NCBI GenBank assembly: GCA_002946415.1
Contig: NJPS01000074.1
Location: 558,001-622,000, forward strand
Reading direction: 5' to 3'
Origin: Rutstroemia sp. NJR-2017a BVV2
Lineage: Eukaryota; Ascomycota; Leotiomycetes; Helotiales; Rutstroemiaceae
Length of the DNA stretch: 64,000 nucleotides
Position 1 is the first letter of the stretch. Each line of letters begins with the position of its first letter. A model generated the notes under the pieces. That model made no database searches. It worked only from the letters and a program-made list of their open reading frames with translations, and had not been told where the DNA came from. Below are positions 1 to 10,878 of the stretch, one piece after another. The position numbers and the translations under genes were made by a program.

Positions 1-1
1 G

Positions 2-157
2 AAGCAGCCTGGAAAGAAACTAAAACGACCTCTGCATCAACCCGTTGTCATTTCGAGAGCTCCTAAGTCCCATTCGCAGCGATCAAACCAATCGGACGAT
101 AGAGGTTCAGGGAGCTCTCGACGCTCGTATGATGACAGATATCCTGAAAGCCCATAG
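2..157 (+). CDS. 3' end of an unrecognised gene (partial)
   Basis: Frame 2 is open from the left edge to a TAG at 155-157 and encodes about 51 residues. They are basic, Ser/Arg-rich and of low complexity (for example SSRRSYDDRYPESP at the end), which is typical of a disordered C-terminal tail. No domain is visible and the rest of the gene lies outside the window, so no function can be given. Other short frames here are also open, so the assignment rests on composition only. Confidence 0.35.
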   Translation, partial: KQPGKKLKRPLHQPVVISRAPKSHSQRSNQSDDRGSGSSRRSYDDRYPESP

Positions 158-904
158 AAATAGCAGAGGCATGGAGCCTTGCTATGCTCGTCCTTTCAAC
201 AAGACACACTATGGAGTATCGTGCTCCATACGTGCAGATGCAACAGAATAAGGTGGAGACTTGCGTCGACGGACCAAGGAATAGTTTCTGCTACCGGAGT
301 GGAGTTGCATAGCGATGATACCCCATATTGTGGTTTTGCTGGGAGTTCGGTTTGCTGTTTTGTTGTAGGAATTCATCAGGCCGCACTGTTGGGCGTTTGG
401 ATTCAACCGGCTTGACGAGTCTGGATGGAGTGACGGGAATTTTTGCAACAGTTAGAGTAGTTAAAGAGCGACTGCAAGATCAGCTTGCATGTGAGATATT
501 TGTTTAGAGTCTTAAAAATTTCGGCGTTATTAAGAAGACTTTGGTGTAATCACCTGTTCGAAGATTTTGATTGTGGTTACGCTGAAGTGCTCGCAAATTC
601 ATGTTTAATATCTCATGGTGTTCGAATGCCGTCGCTGACCAAGCGCAACGTATAGAAACCAGACATGAAGAATATTTCAGAGCAATATATCCGCAGAGCA
701 GGAGATAGTGTCTCTCGTTCGGTTTGCAAGGAGATGAAGCGGGCCACAATTCTGGTTGAAGAGCAGTGCGTTATAGAAGGCGTAGCACAACCGATAGACA
801 GACAATGAGATTTCTCAACCGAACAGTGAATCCTGAATGCGGAGGGGCGATCATTGTGCGTCCATTTGCCAAGAGTGCAGCATTTGTTCTCCGGGGTGTC
901 TAAT
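158..904. other. Intergenic, convergent 3' flanks
   Basis: This stretch lies between the end of the left-edge fragment and the stop codon of Ten1. Short open frames exist on both strands, but none has recognisable motifs or splice-supported extensions. It probably holds the two 3' untranslated regions. Confidence 0.5.
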
Positions 905-1424
905 CTAGCATGCCTTCTTTCCTGTGGAAACTTCTTGGTCATGACTCGTGAGACTTCTTTCGTAAAGATCCAAATGAATCGGACCAGACGTCCATAGCAC
1001 AACTGCTTGAACTGGAACCCCAACGTTGGAGTCGAACGATCTCGTTGAACGCACTTGATCAATGGATTCGATGTAACCCATCACATTGACCCATTCTCCC
1101 ACACGAGTCTCTTGGGATGTTAAGCCGCCAATCAGAAGCTGAATGTTTACTTCAGCCTTTAGTAAATTCCCGACAGGAAAGTTGTGTTCTAAAGTAAGGA
1201 TGGCAGACTTTCTGTTGTAGCTCGTGACACTGCATGTAAAGAAGTCTTAGTAATGACCTTGACTGTTACTCAGGCTCAGATCTCCAGCATTGCAGGTATA
1301 AGTGGGACGAGAAATAGAACACATACCATCCGAGAAATCGAACTTTGTCACCGGTTGAGAACTCCTTGAGATTGGCAAGCAATGTGAGTTTTGCAGGTAC
1401 GGGACCAGAGTACTGTTTAGCCAT
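905..1424 (-). CDS. TEN1: CST complex subunit Ten1 (telomere capping)
   Basis: Two exons, 1424-1327 and 1229-905, joined across a 97 bp GT-AG intron (1326-1230), give a 140-residue protein. It begins MAKQYSGPVPAKL and continues TGDKVRFLGC then VTSYNRKSAILTLEHNFP across the junction. Later it has VGEWVNVMGYI. This pattern matches the single OB-fold of fungal Ten1: a first strand with KVRFLG, a C-x-V strand, and the VGEWVNVIGYV-like strand near the end. Known role of the family: with Stn1 and Cdc13/Ctc1 it binds telomeric single-stranded DNA and regulates fill-in synthesis in the nucleus. The length fits the family. An in-frame GTG lies upstream at 1448, but the first ATG is at 1424. The gene is divergent from Snf7. 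The call rests on motif memory; no profile search was run. Confidence 0.82.
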
Positions 1425-1997
1425 CCCGGCGTCTTCTGACAAAGACACAAGAAGGAGATAACGAACCAGATCGAATTAGCGACGGCGTGACGACGAATAA
1501 AACAAATGCATTTGCAAGAAGTGTTTGTTCATGGGCTGTGTGTATTGAAGCGTCCAGGTTAGCATGATCGAGACTGCCGATGCTTACATAAGGTAAAACC
1601 TCTACACGTGATTTAAACCTTAATTTAGCACTTGACCTAATTGCGACGAGGGGACTAGCGTCATTGACGACGCCATGCGACCTTGACTTTGCTCACAATC
1701 ATCATTCACCCAACTACGTACGAATCATAGGCACCAACGAAAGTAACTCTCTCACCATATCTCCGATCTCTCCAGGTTAAACGCATTTAATCGACCTTTC
1801 GCGCAAACTACCATCAAATCTATCTACTAGCTTTGTCCGACATTTCAGACTCCCCACCATTCTTGATTGTCGGTCTTATCTTTTAAACTACAGAACATCC
1901 GCGAGGCTCGAGCGATAACTCCAACGATTCTGTGAAAATTTGGGGACTTTACTGTCCTACAGCTTAAGCGTCTCGGATCAAAACCACGCAGTGAAAT
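1425..1997. promoter_or_regulatory. Shared promoter region of Ten1 and Snf7
   Basis: A 573 bp gap separates the two divergent start codons, so it must hold both promoters and 5' untranslated regions. It is moderately AT-rich with pyrimidine tracts ahead of the Snf7 start (about 1730-1830). No specific factor site is claimed. Confidence 0.5.
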
Positions 1998-2878
1998 ATG
2001 TCGGGAGTATGGGGTTGGTTTGGGGGGCAGAATGCCCAGAAGAAGAAAGATTCGCCCAAAAATGCCATCTTGGCATTGCGCGCACAACTTGAGATGTTGC
2101 AGAAGAGGGAGCAGCATACGCAACGTCAGATAGATGAGCAGGAGGCGATAGCTAGGAAAAATGTCAGCACGAATAAAAATGGTATGTCTCAGTTGCATCC
2201 TCGCCGGTGCTAGACCTAGCAAGCTGTTCACAGCAAATACTCTTTCCTTTCCTGCTAATTCTAACCTTCCAAATTTGTAGCTGCGAAGACTGCTTTGCGA
2301 CGGAAGAAGCAGCATGAACATACACTTGAGCAAACCATCGCACAGATCTCGACTTTGGAACAAAACATCTACTCGATCGAGGCAGCGAATATCAATAAGG
2401 AGACTCTCATGGCTATTGAGCAAGCCGGTAAGGCTATGGCAACTATCCACAGTGGTCTCGATCTCAACAAAGTCGACGACACAATGTATGTACGCCCTCT
2501 GGCTTTTGAATTTGACGATACTGATGAGAATAGGGAAAAAATCCAAGAACAGACTACTTTGAGTAAAGAGATCGCCATTGCTATTACGAGTCAACAGGTC
2601 GGAGAGCCGATCGATGAGACCGAACTCGAGGAAGAACTTATGGAGCTTGAGCAGGAGGCATTGGATAACAAGATGTTGAAAACTGGTACTGTGCCAGTAT
2701 CAGATGAAATTCACAGGCTACCGGCGGCTGCCAATGGAGAAAGTAAGTTGCTTTGGTACATTATTAGGGTTGGCGTGGCTAATGTCTGTTTGCAGTCAAA
2801 TCCAAAGCCCCAGTCCATGCCGAGGAAGACGACGAAGAGGAAGAACTCCGAAAATTACAGGCCGAGATGGCGATGTGA
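1998..2878 (+). CDS. SNF7: ESCRT-III subunit Snf7/Vps32
   Basis: Four exons (1998-2181, 2281-2485, 2534-2742, 2796-2878) encode 226 residues. The start MSGVWGWFGG and the helix with ALRAQLEMLQKREQHTQRQI are typical of fungal Snf7. Exon 2 holds KTALRRKKQHEHTLEQT. Exon 3 holds MEKIQEQTTLSKEIAIAITS. The acidic C-terminus EEELRKLQAEMAM fits the autoinhibitory/MIM region. Known role: Snf7 polymerises on endosomal membranes after activation by Vps20 and drives multivesicular-body scission; in fungi it also recruits Rim20 in the alkaline-pH pathway. Intron 2 (2486-2533) is only 48 bp, stop-free and a multiple of three, so retention would insert 16 residues in frame. Splicing restores the family sequence VDDTMEKIQEQ. 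Confidence 0.95.
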
Positions 2879-4622
2879 TTGGGTTATAGAATGGACACAT
2901 AGTTTTTACTCTGATTTGAGCAGTTTGGTTTCGTGTAATAGGGCGTGCATAGTCTATTTTGGGAGGGGGGTTAAAGGCAGATTCGATATTCAGTGCACTA
3001 CAAGAGGAACATTGGAGCCCGACTCATTAACTGCGTTGGCGTTTGGGATCTGCTGTACATCTTTCACATACCGACTACCTGATATTCAACGACTTAGAGA
3101 ATAACTTAAATTGACCTAAGATTGCCATATCTTGGGATATTATTACTCGGCGTGCTGTGAGAGAACCAAGAACCCTGGGGTGGACCCGTGAGCCATGTTT
3201 CAGAGTCCTGTCCAGTGATGGAGTTGGTGGCATGGAAACCCGAGTAAGAACGAGAAATTGTGAATTTTCATAAAACAGTGTGGGGGGATCCGTTCTTTAA
3301 GACTTGCAGATAGGAATTGATTGGAGAAAGTCGAATCAGAAAGCCCTCTGCCCTCTGCCCTCTGCCCTCTTTGACCAGTGCCCGCCCAGCCTCTTCTAAT
3401 TTGAATTGCCCCTCTATGCCCAAAACTCCACGGAAGTTGAGGCCCGGCCCTTTCGGCTAGCCATATGGCCGGGTACTTCGTACAGTAAGGGTACGTTAGC
3501 ACCGCATCGAAGCCAGAGCACACAAGCACTGCACACTGCACTGCATTGAACTGACAACACATCAATGTCGCAGCTCTGGTCATGAGCCGCGCAGCCGAAG
3601 TGATTGGAGATGCGCAAACAGAACTCGAAGAGAAGTCGAAGAGATATTCGGAGAACCCGACGCAGCAGCAATTGCAATGTTCTCGAAGGACAAGTTACGA
3701 TAATACGCTTCGTAGGGTCTGCAGACTGCCGCACGAAAATGAGGCGTACAAGGCGACCACGTTGCACTGGTTCTGGCGGATGGCTCGTTCGGGTATACCT
3801 GCGGGGATCCCTTTAGAACGCTGCATGTTTACTTACTTCGTACTAGAGTACTTAGCAGAGCTGCACGTTACAAGGGCCCTTTGGCGGATGTGGTGAGAGT
3901 TCCATTTTTTGTTTTCTGCTGCCCGCTTCGGATCCCAACCATGTTTTTTCTTCGGCTTTGGGCTGCATCCAGGATGGGCTGGGAAGTTTCGCGCGTTTCA
4001 CGAATTCTGTTTGGATTACCGTCGTTCCTTTGCACGCTGATGTGGCGTCGTGCATACTCCTCGACCAATCATCCGCGAGCACGATCACCATTAGGCAAAA
4101 GTTCTTCCGGGAATCATGTTGTCGTCGTCCCATCTGGGCACCATTTTTTGGGATGATCGTGCGAACTTATGGGGATGACGGGGGTAAGACATACCCACAG
4201 ACCCGTGCTTTTCATAAAATTGCTGCATTGCGTTCGAAAATCATACATCGCGTTCCCTTGAGAAAGTTCTCGAGATTCTTATAGGTAGACTGTTTTCGCC
4301 TTGCTGTTGATCTTCTCTTTCCACCACAAATATCCTCTTTTTTGTTCTTCCCTTTCTTTATCAATAGGTTCAACGTGCGTCCATCACATAAGTGATATCA
4401 ATTCCGGGATTGTGACCAACAGTAGCCATCAGTTATCTAACATAATCATATCATTCGGACATCTTTTTACCTGCATACAACCGAAAGTTACCCTCCTGTA
4501 CAACCTCTGGGAGAGCAGAACAAAAGCAAAAGCATAAGAGAATTCAATTCTTCCTTCTCACATAATCATTCCTCATCACCAAATCTTCATTTTCACTCTT
4601 CATCCATATTCATACCATCAGT
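2879..4622. other. Intergenic region with long 5' flank
   Basis: No supported gene lies here. Frames of up to about 127 codons are open on both strands, but they lack motifs and overlap one another. The last 350 bp before 4623 are rich in CTT/TTC tracts, as is common in fungal promoters and 5' untranslated regions. A heptamer repeat is listed separately. Confidence 0.5.
3344..3370 (+). repeat. CCCTCTG heptamer tandem repeat
   Basis: CCCTCTG is repeated three times perfectly, followed by a partial fourth copy. It is not the telomeric TTAGGG/CCCTAA unit. It lies in intergenic DNA. Confidence 0.9.
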
Positions 4623-7600
4623 ATGGAGGTTTCATATTGTCCGTGGCGTACCAACATCACTTGGTCTACTGTCGGTAAAAGTGATTGGACTGAATTACAA
4701 ACGACCGAATTAGAAAAACCCGTAGTTTTTAATCCAAAGGGTGTGAAGGTTATTACAGATACCATCAAAGAGGAGGAGGAAAGGGAAAAAGGTATGTCTC
4801 CGAATCTGGGTGCTCCTATTGCTGCTTATTTTGTCCTCCTCGATTTGGAACCGATCATCATCGGACCTTTCGTTGTTGATGACAACCTTGGCAGTCTAGT
4901 CAGCGACTGTTCTCAATAGCTAATCAATTGGATAGGTAAAGCACCAGAATCAGAAGCTGGAAGTGGTGAGAATGAGAGCTTCGATGGAGAAGAGAATGAA
5001 AGAACGGATAGCGAAGATGGACAATGTAATATGACCAAGACTCCGGGCGAGTACCCGAAATTCGAAGAATTGGTTTCTAACACATTTGCAGCACAATACG
5101 AAGAGTCCCATGCAGGTGGATACACAACAGGTGAGCAAAATTGCCATTCTTTGCGTAGAAGATACGGTGCCATACTCCATGACCAGCGTCATCCACACGC
5201 CCCTCATTTGTGCAACACTAACAATGGTGTGCTTCCAGCCCCTTCGAGCGAAAGACCAGAAAGCCCAGATTGGGATAATCGATCATATGCACCATCGCAC
5301 GCACCTAGACGTATGCACAGCCCTCCAATGTCGGAAGCCTACTTCGAAGATGGAGATGCTTCAAGTCATGGGGCGGAGTCGCATCGCCAAGTACAATTTG
5401 CCTCAGAGGTTGCCACTACATATGCTCCTAGTACTGTCTCCAGCTCGAGGTCGAAAGATTCCAAAGACTCCAAGAGCAAGAAATCAAAGAAGGACAAAAA
5501 GGATTACTCCAAGTTTAGATTTGTCATCTGGAAGACCCCCAAAGATGAAAAGCCAAGCAAGAAAAGCAAATCATCCGGCGTTCAAATTGAGAAGCTAGAA
5601 AAATCATCCAAGAAGGAACATCGTTCGAAATCCCACGACGACGAGAAACGCGAAAAGAAAGAGAAATCATCATCCTCGAAGGACAAGAAGAGCAAGGACA
5701 AAGACAAGAAGGATAAGTCCAAGAAGGATAAGGAAAAGGACAAGAAGAAGAGGAAAGATGATATGGTGCCAATGGCGCCAGTTCCGCCACCGATGCCAAT
5801 GCCAATGCCAATGCCGATGCCGATGTTGTTGGAATACGAACCAGAATATCCAGAATATCCCGAACATCTAGCATATGAACAATATATGCCTCGCCCATCA
5901 TTCATGCCCGAAGTTGTCGAGGAGGAAGTTGAAGAGGTTAAACAAGAGCCGGTCAGATACATCCGAACTATCCCACCGACTCCGCCACAGTTTGAGGAGC
6001 CTGCCAAAGAACCCGAGCCAACAATCCCAATAGTAGACACCCCACCTGCCAGTGAAGAGGCCGTCTCAGAGCCTGAGCCAATACCCGAGGAACCCCTAGT
6101 CGAGACTCCTGAAGCCCCTGAAGCAACGATAAGCCTAGATCAAAGTGCAGCCGAACCAACCGAAGCCCCTGCAGCAATTGAGCCAGAGACACAAGCAGAT
6201 GATGCTCCAATAGCTGTCGAGGAAGCACCACAAGTCGTTGAAGAAGTTGCCACTGAGACTGTGCAGGAATCATTGCCGGAGGCTGAAAGCGTGCCGGAGC
6301 CCGCCGCTGAGGAACCAAGTGCCGAAGAAATCGTAGTTGTTGAGGATGGTTTAGTCGCTCCCATTGAGGCTGCGGAATTGAATGAGGTTGAGCCAGCCAC
6401 TGAGCCGACCCCTGAGCCAACTCCTGAGCCAGTCGCCACTAGCGAGGTTGCCGAAGTGAATGAAGTTGAGCCAGCCACTGAACCAACCCCAGAGGATGCT
6501 CCAATCTCAGAGGATGCTCCAATCTTAGAGGATGCTCCAATCTCAGAGGATGCTCTAATCTCAGAGGATGCTCCAACTTCAGAGGACGCTCCAGCTCCAA
6601 GTGACGGAGAAATCGTCGAACCCGCCTCGGATACCGCTGCTGATACCATCGTGGTTGAGCTTACTGCAGCGGAGATACAAGAAGCCGAAACTCTTGCTGC
6701 TGGAGAGCCTCAACCCGTATCTAGGGAACTTCCAACTGAGGATTTACTGAAAGAACCCGAAAGCGTCGAAACTGCCGAGGCTGTTCCAACCGAAATAAAG
6801 ACCACAGAAATTGCCATTGTCGAGGATATTTTGGATTCATCTATCCCGGAAGAGGCCCCCGCCCCCGTAGAAGGTGAAGTATTGGAAAGTCCGGAATCGG
6901 CTATTGAACCAGAGATAGGAGCAGCAGAAGCCCTGGTTAGCGAGGACGTGCAAGATAGCGAAGTAGAAGAAGCAAGCGAAGAAGCACAAGCAAGCGAAGA
7001 CGAACAAGCAAGCGATGAAGCACAAGCAGGCGAAGAAGCACAAGCAGGCGAAGACGAACAAGCAAGCGATGAAGCACAAGCAGGCGAAGAAGCACAAGCA
7101 GGCGAAGAAGAATCGGCAGAAGACGTTATCGATCATTCGGAAGAAATACCAAGTCCAGCAGAGAATGCGGCCGAGGAATCAATTGTTTCGGACACAGCTC
7201 CAGTTGCGGAGCACGACGACATCGCACAAGAGGTGTCACCTGCATTGGACGTCCAACCTATCGAAGAAACCCTCGACGTAAACACAGGCGATGAAATTAA
7301 CGCATACTCTCCGGATGTCATCGTCGTCGAAATTGCCCCGGAAGCTGAGAGCATAACCGATCCCGAGGACCTGCCCAGTGGGCCTATCGAGGCGCAGGAC
7401 TCTGCTTTGGATGTCATTGTCGATGAAGAGTCTCTTCCAGTACCAGGGGAATGGGAATCTGAGTCCGAGGAATCCTACTCTGGGGAATCCGACTCTGAGG
7501 CATCTCCAGAGTACGACAACACTGTTGAGGAATCTACTTTAGACGAACCGGAAGTGTCTGCTCCTGCTGAAGAACCACATGCTGAGGAACCACATGCTGA

Positions 7601-9830
7601 GGAAGTCCATATCGAAATGGAGACTAGCGATGGCACAGAACCGACTTCACCATCCACAGAAGAAGTCCATATAGAATCCTCCGTTCTCATCACCGAAGAA
7701 GCCCACCCAACCAGCGACCATATCATTTTGGATCAACCCCACTACAGCCCCAAACCATCAGGACATGGAACCCCGCTCATGGAGCCCGTTTTGTCATCTG
7801 ATGAGGTAGGTGTACCTACAATTTCACTTCCAGTTCCAGTTGCGCTCGAACAATTTCTTATGCCAGATGATGATGATGATGAAGATCATGATAATGATGA
7901 TTCGCATTTTCTTTCGCACACCAAACCCGCTGAACACGCTGAGCAAGCTGAATATCTAGATCGAGACCGAGTAGAACACGATGTGCAGGAGTTGCAGATT
8001 GAGAGATATCATGATGATGATTATTATCATGAAGACTATTCTGAGGAGGAAGAGGATAGGGCAGAGGGTTACAATGATGAGAGATCTGAGGGAGTGAGGA
8101 AGGAGGAAAGAGAAGGGGAGAGGGAATTTTTTGAGGAGAGGGAAAGACGATTCTCGCGTGAGGAGGTGCATGCCAGACAGACCAGAACGGAAGAACCACA
8201 TGGCAGGATCACCGAAGAAATTGATGACGGACCCGAAGAACAGCCAGTGGTGGAGTTCACTGACAGTGAAGAGGAGGAAAATGAATGGGATAGCGATAGA
8301 GAAAGTGAAGGTGTCGACAGCAGAGCCCCTAGTGAGGCGAACTGGGGCGGTGAATGGGACCGCCACAGTCGACCGATGCCGAGGAATGTAGGAAGGGTTC
8401 GATTTGAGGAGCGCGAGGCGGATAGCGAATGGGACCACTCGAGCAATGTGTCTATTGAAGATGACAGACGAATGCATGAACGAGAACGATTCCCACTTCC
8501 AATCAGAAGAGAAGAAAGGGACTGGGATCGTGGATCTCATGTCTCGGCTAGCAATGAGAGAAGAATGGTAGGAAGGGTCAGGAGAGAAGAAGACTGGGAT
8601 CGATCAAGCAATATTTCAGCCGATGAACCTCGTCATTCTCTTGTCCATCGACGTATTCCTGCCGCAAGACGCCAAGAAGACTGGGATCACTCTAGTGTGG
8701 CCTCCGTCGATCCCGAGCACGACAACCATCAATCGTTGGTCCCGCATACCCATGCACCATCTCATCAGGAATGGGACAATTCTAGTCTCGTGGACCATCA
8801 ATCGCTCGTTCATCAACGTGTTCCTCCTACACCTCTCCAGCAAGATTGGGATAATTCGGACTCAGTCTCAGTAGCGCTTTCTCCACTCCATTCGCCAATG
8901 TATTCGCCAATGCATTCCCCAATGCAGTCACCCCTCCACTCTCCTCACATGCATCCCCACCACCCACACCATCTCCCCCATCTCCATCACCACCAATGGG
9001 ACAACCTCAGCGCCCGTTCCTTATCTCCCGCACCTCACCGCCACCCTCACTACACCCACATGCCCCCATCTCCGCACCTTCCCCCCTCCCCACACCTCCC
9101 ACACCACCAGCCATACCACCACCCTCCTCCCTCCCACTCCGCCCACCACCCCCACCACCCCCAATACCAACCCCACTACCAACAGCACCCCCGTTTCCAA
9201 GAATGGCCCTCAAACCCCAGCTCCCGCTCCCCATCCGTTGAGCGGCCGCGCTCAATCGCAGAACGCGTGTGGGCCACCGGCAAGGGCAAAGCGCGCGGAC
9301 GGCCGGACAGCGAATGGGATAGCGAGAGTGTAAGATCGGTGTCTATTGAGCGGGAACCGGAGCGCGATGAGCGCAAACCGAGAGTGAGAGTCCGTGTCCG
9401 GAGACCGGGGAGGGAGAAGAGTCGTCTTGGGGCGCAAGATGATGCAGAGGATAGCGAGATGGGAAGTGAGGTGGGGAGTTTGAGGTCTTTTTCGCTGGAG
9501 AGGGAGAGAGTGCCTAGACGGAGGGAGAGGAGCGAGAAGAGGCATAGGGGGAGTAGGTTGAGGGAGAGGGAGGATAGGGAGAGTGAGTGGGAGGGCTCGG
9601 TGGTGGATGTGGAGAGGGAGGAAGTACCGGAGAGAGTAAGAGAGAGAGATAGAGTGCCGATGTTTGAGCGCGCGGCGTCGCCCGAGTTGCAGCCGGAGGA
9701 GTGGAGGAAGTTGAGGAGTAGGTTTCATAGGGGAGAGGGGGGGAGTGTGGTGGGAAGTGTGAAGGGGGGGAGTGTGAGGGGGAGTGTGAGGGGGAGTGTG
9801 AGGGGGAGTGCGGTGGGAGGGTTTATCTAG
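4623..9830 (+). CDS. Giant low-complexity protein with Trp-Asp-Ser repeats, function unknown
   Basis: Three exons (4623-4791, 4936-5130, 5239-9830) give 1651 residues. I do not recognise the family. The N-terminus (MEVSYCPWRTNITWSTVGK) is the only ordered-looking part. Residues about 192-295 are Lys/Asp/Ser-rich (KKSKKDKKDYSKFRF, then KDKKDKSKKDKEKDKKK). A Pro-Met run follows at about 305-317. Residues about 340-940 are Glu/Pro/Ala-rich with tandem hexapeptides (SEDAPI) and pentapeptides (EEAQA). Residues about 1139-1575 carry roughly ten W-D-x-S modules, interrupted by a His/Pro-rich stretch at about 1357-1435. The tail is G-S-V-R repeats. Intron 2 (108 bp) is stop-free and in frame, so a longer isoform is possible. 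Acidic, repetitive composition suggests a scaffold or disordered protein; its location in the cell cannot be inferred. An alternative start at 5031 would drop the first exon. Confidence 0.8.
6492..6599 (+). repeat. 18-bp coding minisatellite (SEDAPI)
   Basis: Six tandem copies of an 18 bp unit close to GAGGATGCTCCAATCTCA encode repeated E-D-A-P-I-S inside the acidic region of the giant protein. The first copies differ by only one or two bases, which suggests recent slippage. Confidence 0.92.
6960..7110 (+). repeat. 15-bp coding minisatellite (EEAQA)
   Basis: Units near GAAGCACAAGCAGGC encode Q-A-S/G-E/D-E repeats. A 45 bp higher-order block coding EDEQASDEAQAGEEA occurs twice nearly identically. 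The repeat lies inside the giant protein's acidic segment and is expected to vary in copy number between strains. Confidence 0.88.
8280..9610 (+). repeat. Degenerate Trp-Asp-Ser protein repeat modules
   Basis: Modules of the form E/D-W-D-x-S-x-x-S-V/I recur. Examples are SEWDHSSNVSIEDD (near 8430), RDWDRGSHVSASNE (8520), EDWDRSSNISADE (8590), EDWDHSSVASVDPE (8680), QEWDNSSLVDHQ (8770), QDWDNSDSVSV (8845), QWDNLSARSLSP (8995), SEWDSESVRSVSIE (9310) and SEWEGSVVDVE (9590). They are about 25-40 residues apart in the main block and diverged at DNA level, which argues for selection on the protein motif rather than recent slippage. Confidence 0.8.
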
Positions 9831-10878
9831 GTTGAGGTTGGGTGGTTTAATTCGGGAAATGGGTCTTGTATTTGTTGATTGGTTTTCTTTTTCATTGGCT
9901 TTCTTATATATGTACTGTACGCTACCTGTTGTATGTATGTACAAATATTTGTTTCTGTTCGGGAAAAAGGAAATGGAAGGGTATTGTTTTCGTTTGGTTG
10001 CATATCAAAGAGAGATATGGATGGATGGATGTGGGTGGCTTAATGGGAATGATGTGTGGGCGTTAGTTGCTTTTGTATCTATATATGTATGTACGATATA
10101 CTCTTTGAGAATTTACACTCACTATATCTATCTATTTGTCTTTGCTCTTTTCGTATTCTGTGAATAAGTGGAAAGTAAAGCAGTGAGAAATAAGTACTTG
10201 TATTTTATATCCGCAAGATTATATCTACAAGATTACATCCGCAAATCTACATCCACAAATTTATATCCACAAGATTACATCTGCAAGATAATCATCTCTG
10301 AATCATCCCAATCTCGGACCCAAGAAAACCTTCTGTAGACGGCAAGTCATTTAGCTCGCTGCGGATCTTTCTATAATACTATTGTAGAAATTTCTATCAA
10401 TCGGAGAATCAAGGATCGGTTCTTGAGGCCTGGGGTGTCTAGGAGTTCTTTTTCGGTACGGGGGAAGTGAAAGGGATGAATTACTTATTGTAGCTTATTT
10501 ACTAGAATTGATAGTGTGGAAATGTTGGGGGTATGAGGATTTGGTCGTGAGTTTAGGTTGGGGAGTTGGGAACCTGTGGTGGGAACTCGATTCATAAGGT
10601 GATTTGGTGAAGTTATAGATGCTGCTGTAAGTATAGCCTGAGTCATGCTAGATAGAACTGGACTCGTTCACTTCTCGAGGAGACGAAATGATATCAACGA
10701 GTTACAAAAAGTCACTGACGGCGCACATACTGCTAGCTGTTGAGATGTATTAACGAAATAGTATAGGTGAATAGGTTGGGCTGTACAGTGCAATTGACAA
10801 TAATATAACGAGACGGAATTTAATACGGCAGAGATAGATGATGTTGCGGTGCTGTGAAGTGAATTGAGGGCGGGGAGA
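9831..10878. other. Convergent 3' intergenic region
   Basis: No gene is supported between the stop of the giant protein and the stop of the minus-strand gene. The region is T/A-rich with TATGTATGTA-like runs (9930-10130) and holds a six-copy 14-mer array listed separately. Confidence 0.5.
10206..10289 (+). repeat. 14-bp tandem array, six copies
   Basis: Six adjacent 14-mers follow the pattern TA(T/C)ATC(C/T)(G/A)CAA(G/A)A(T/C), for example TATATCCGCAAGAT, TACATCCACAAATT and TATATCCACAAGAT. Copies differ at one to four positions, so the array is moderately old. It lies downstream of the giant protein gene. Confidence 0.9.

Noticed and set aside
3344..3370. Interstitial telomere repeat
   Set aside because: The unit CCCTCTG is not the fungal TTAGGG/CCCTAA repeat.
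3582..3896. Possible 104-codon gene on the plus strand
   Set aside because: No motif, several overlapping frames on both strands, and no spliced extension.
5582..6040. Long open frames antisense to the giant protein (also 6140-6649, 7956-8540 and 9252-9944)
   Set aside because: They are low-complexity mirror images of the repeat-rich coding strand, with no motif and no plausible starts or splice sites.
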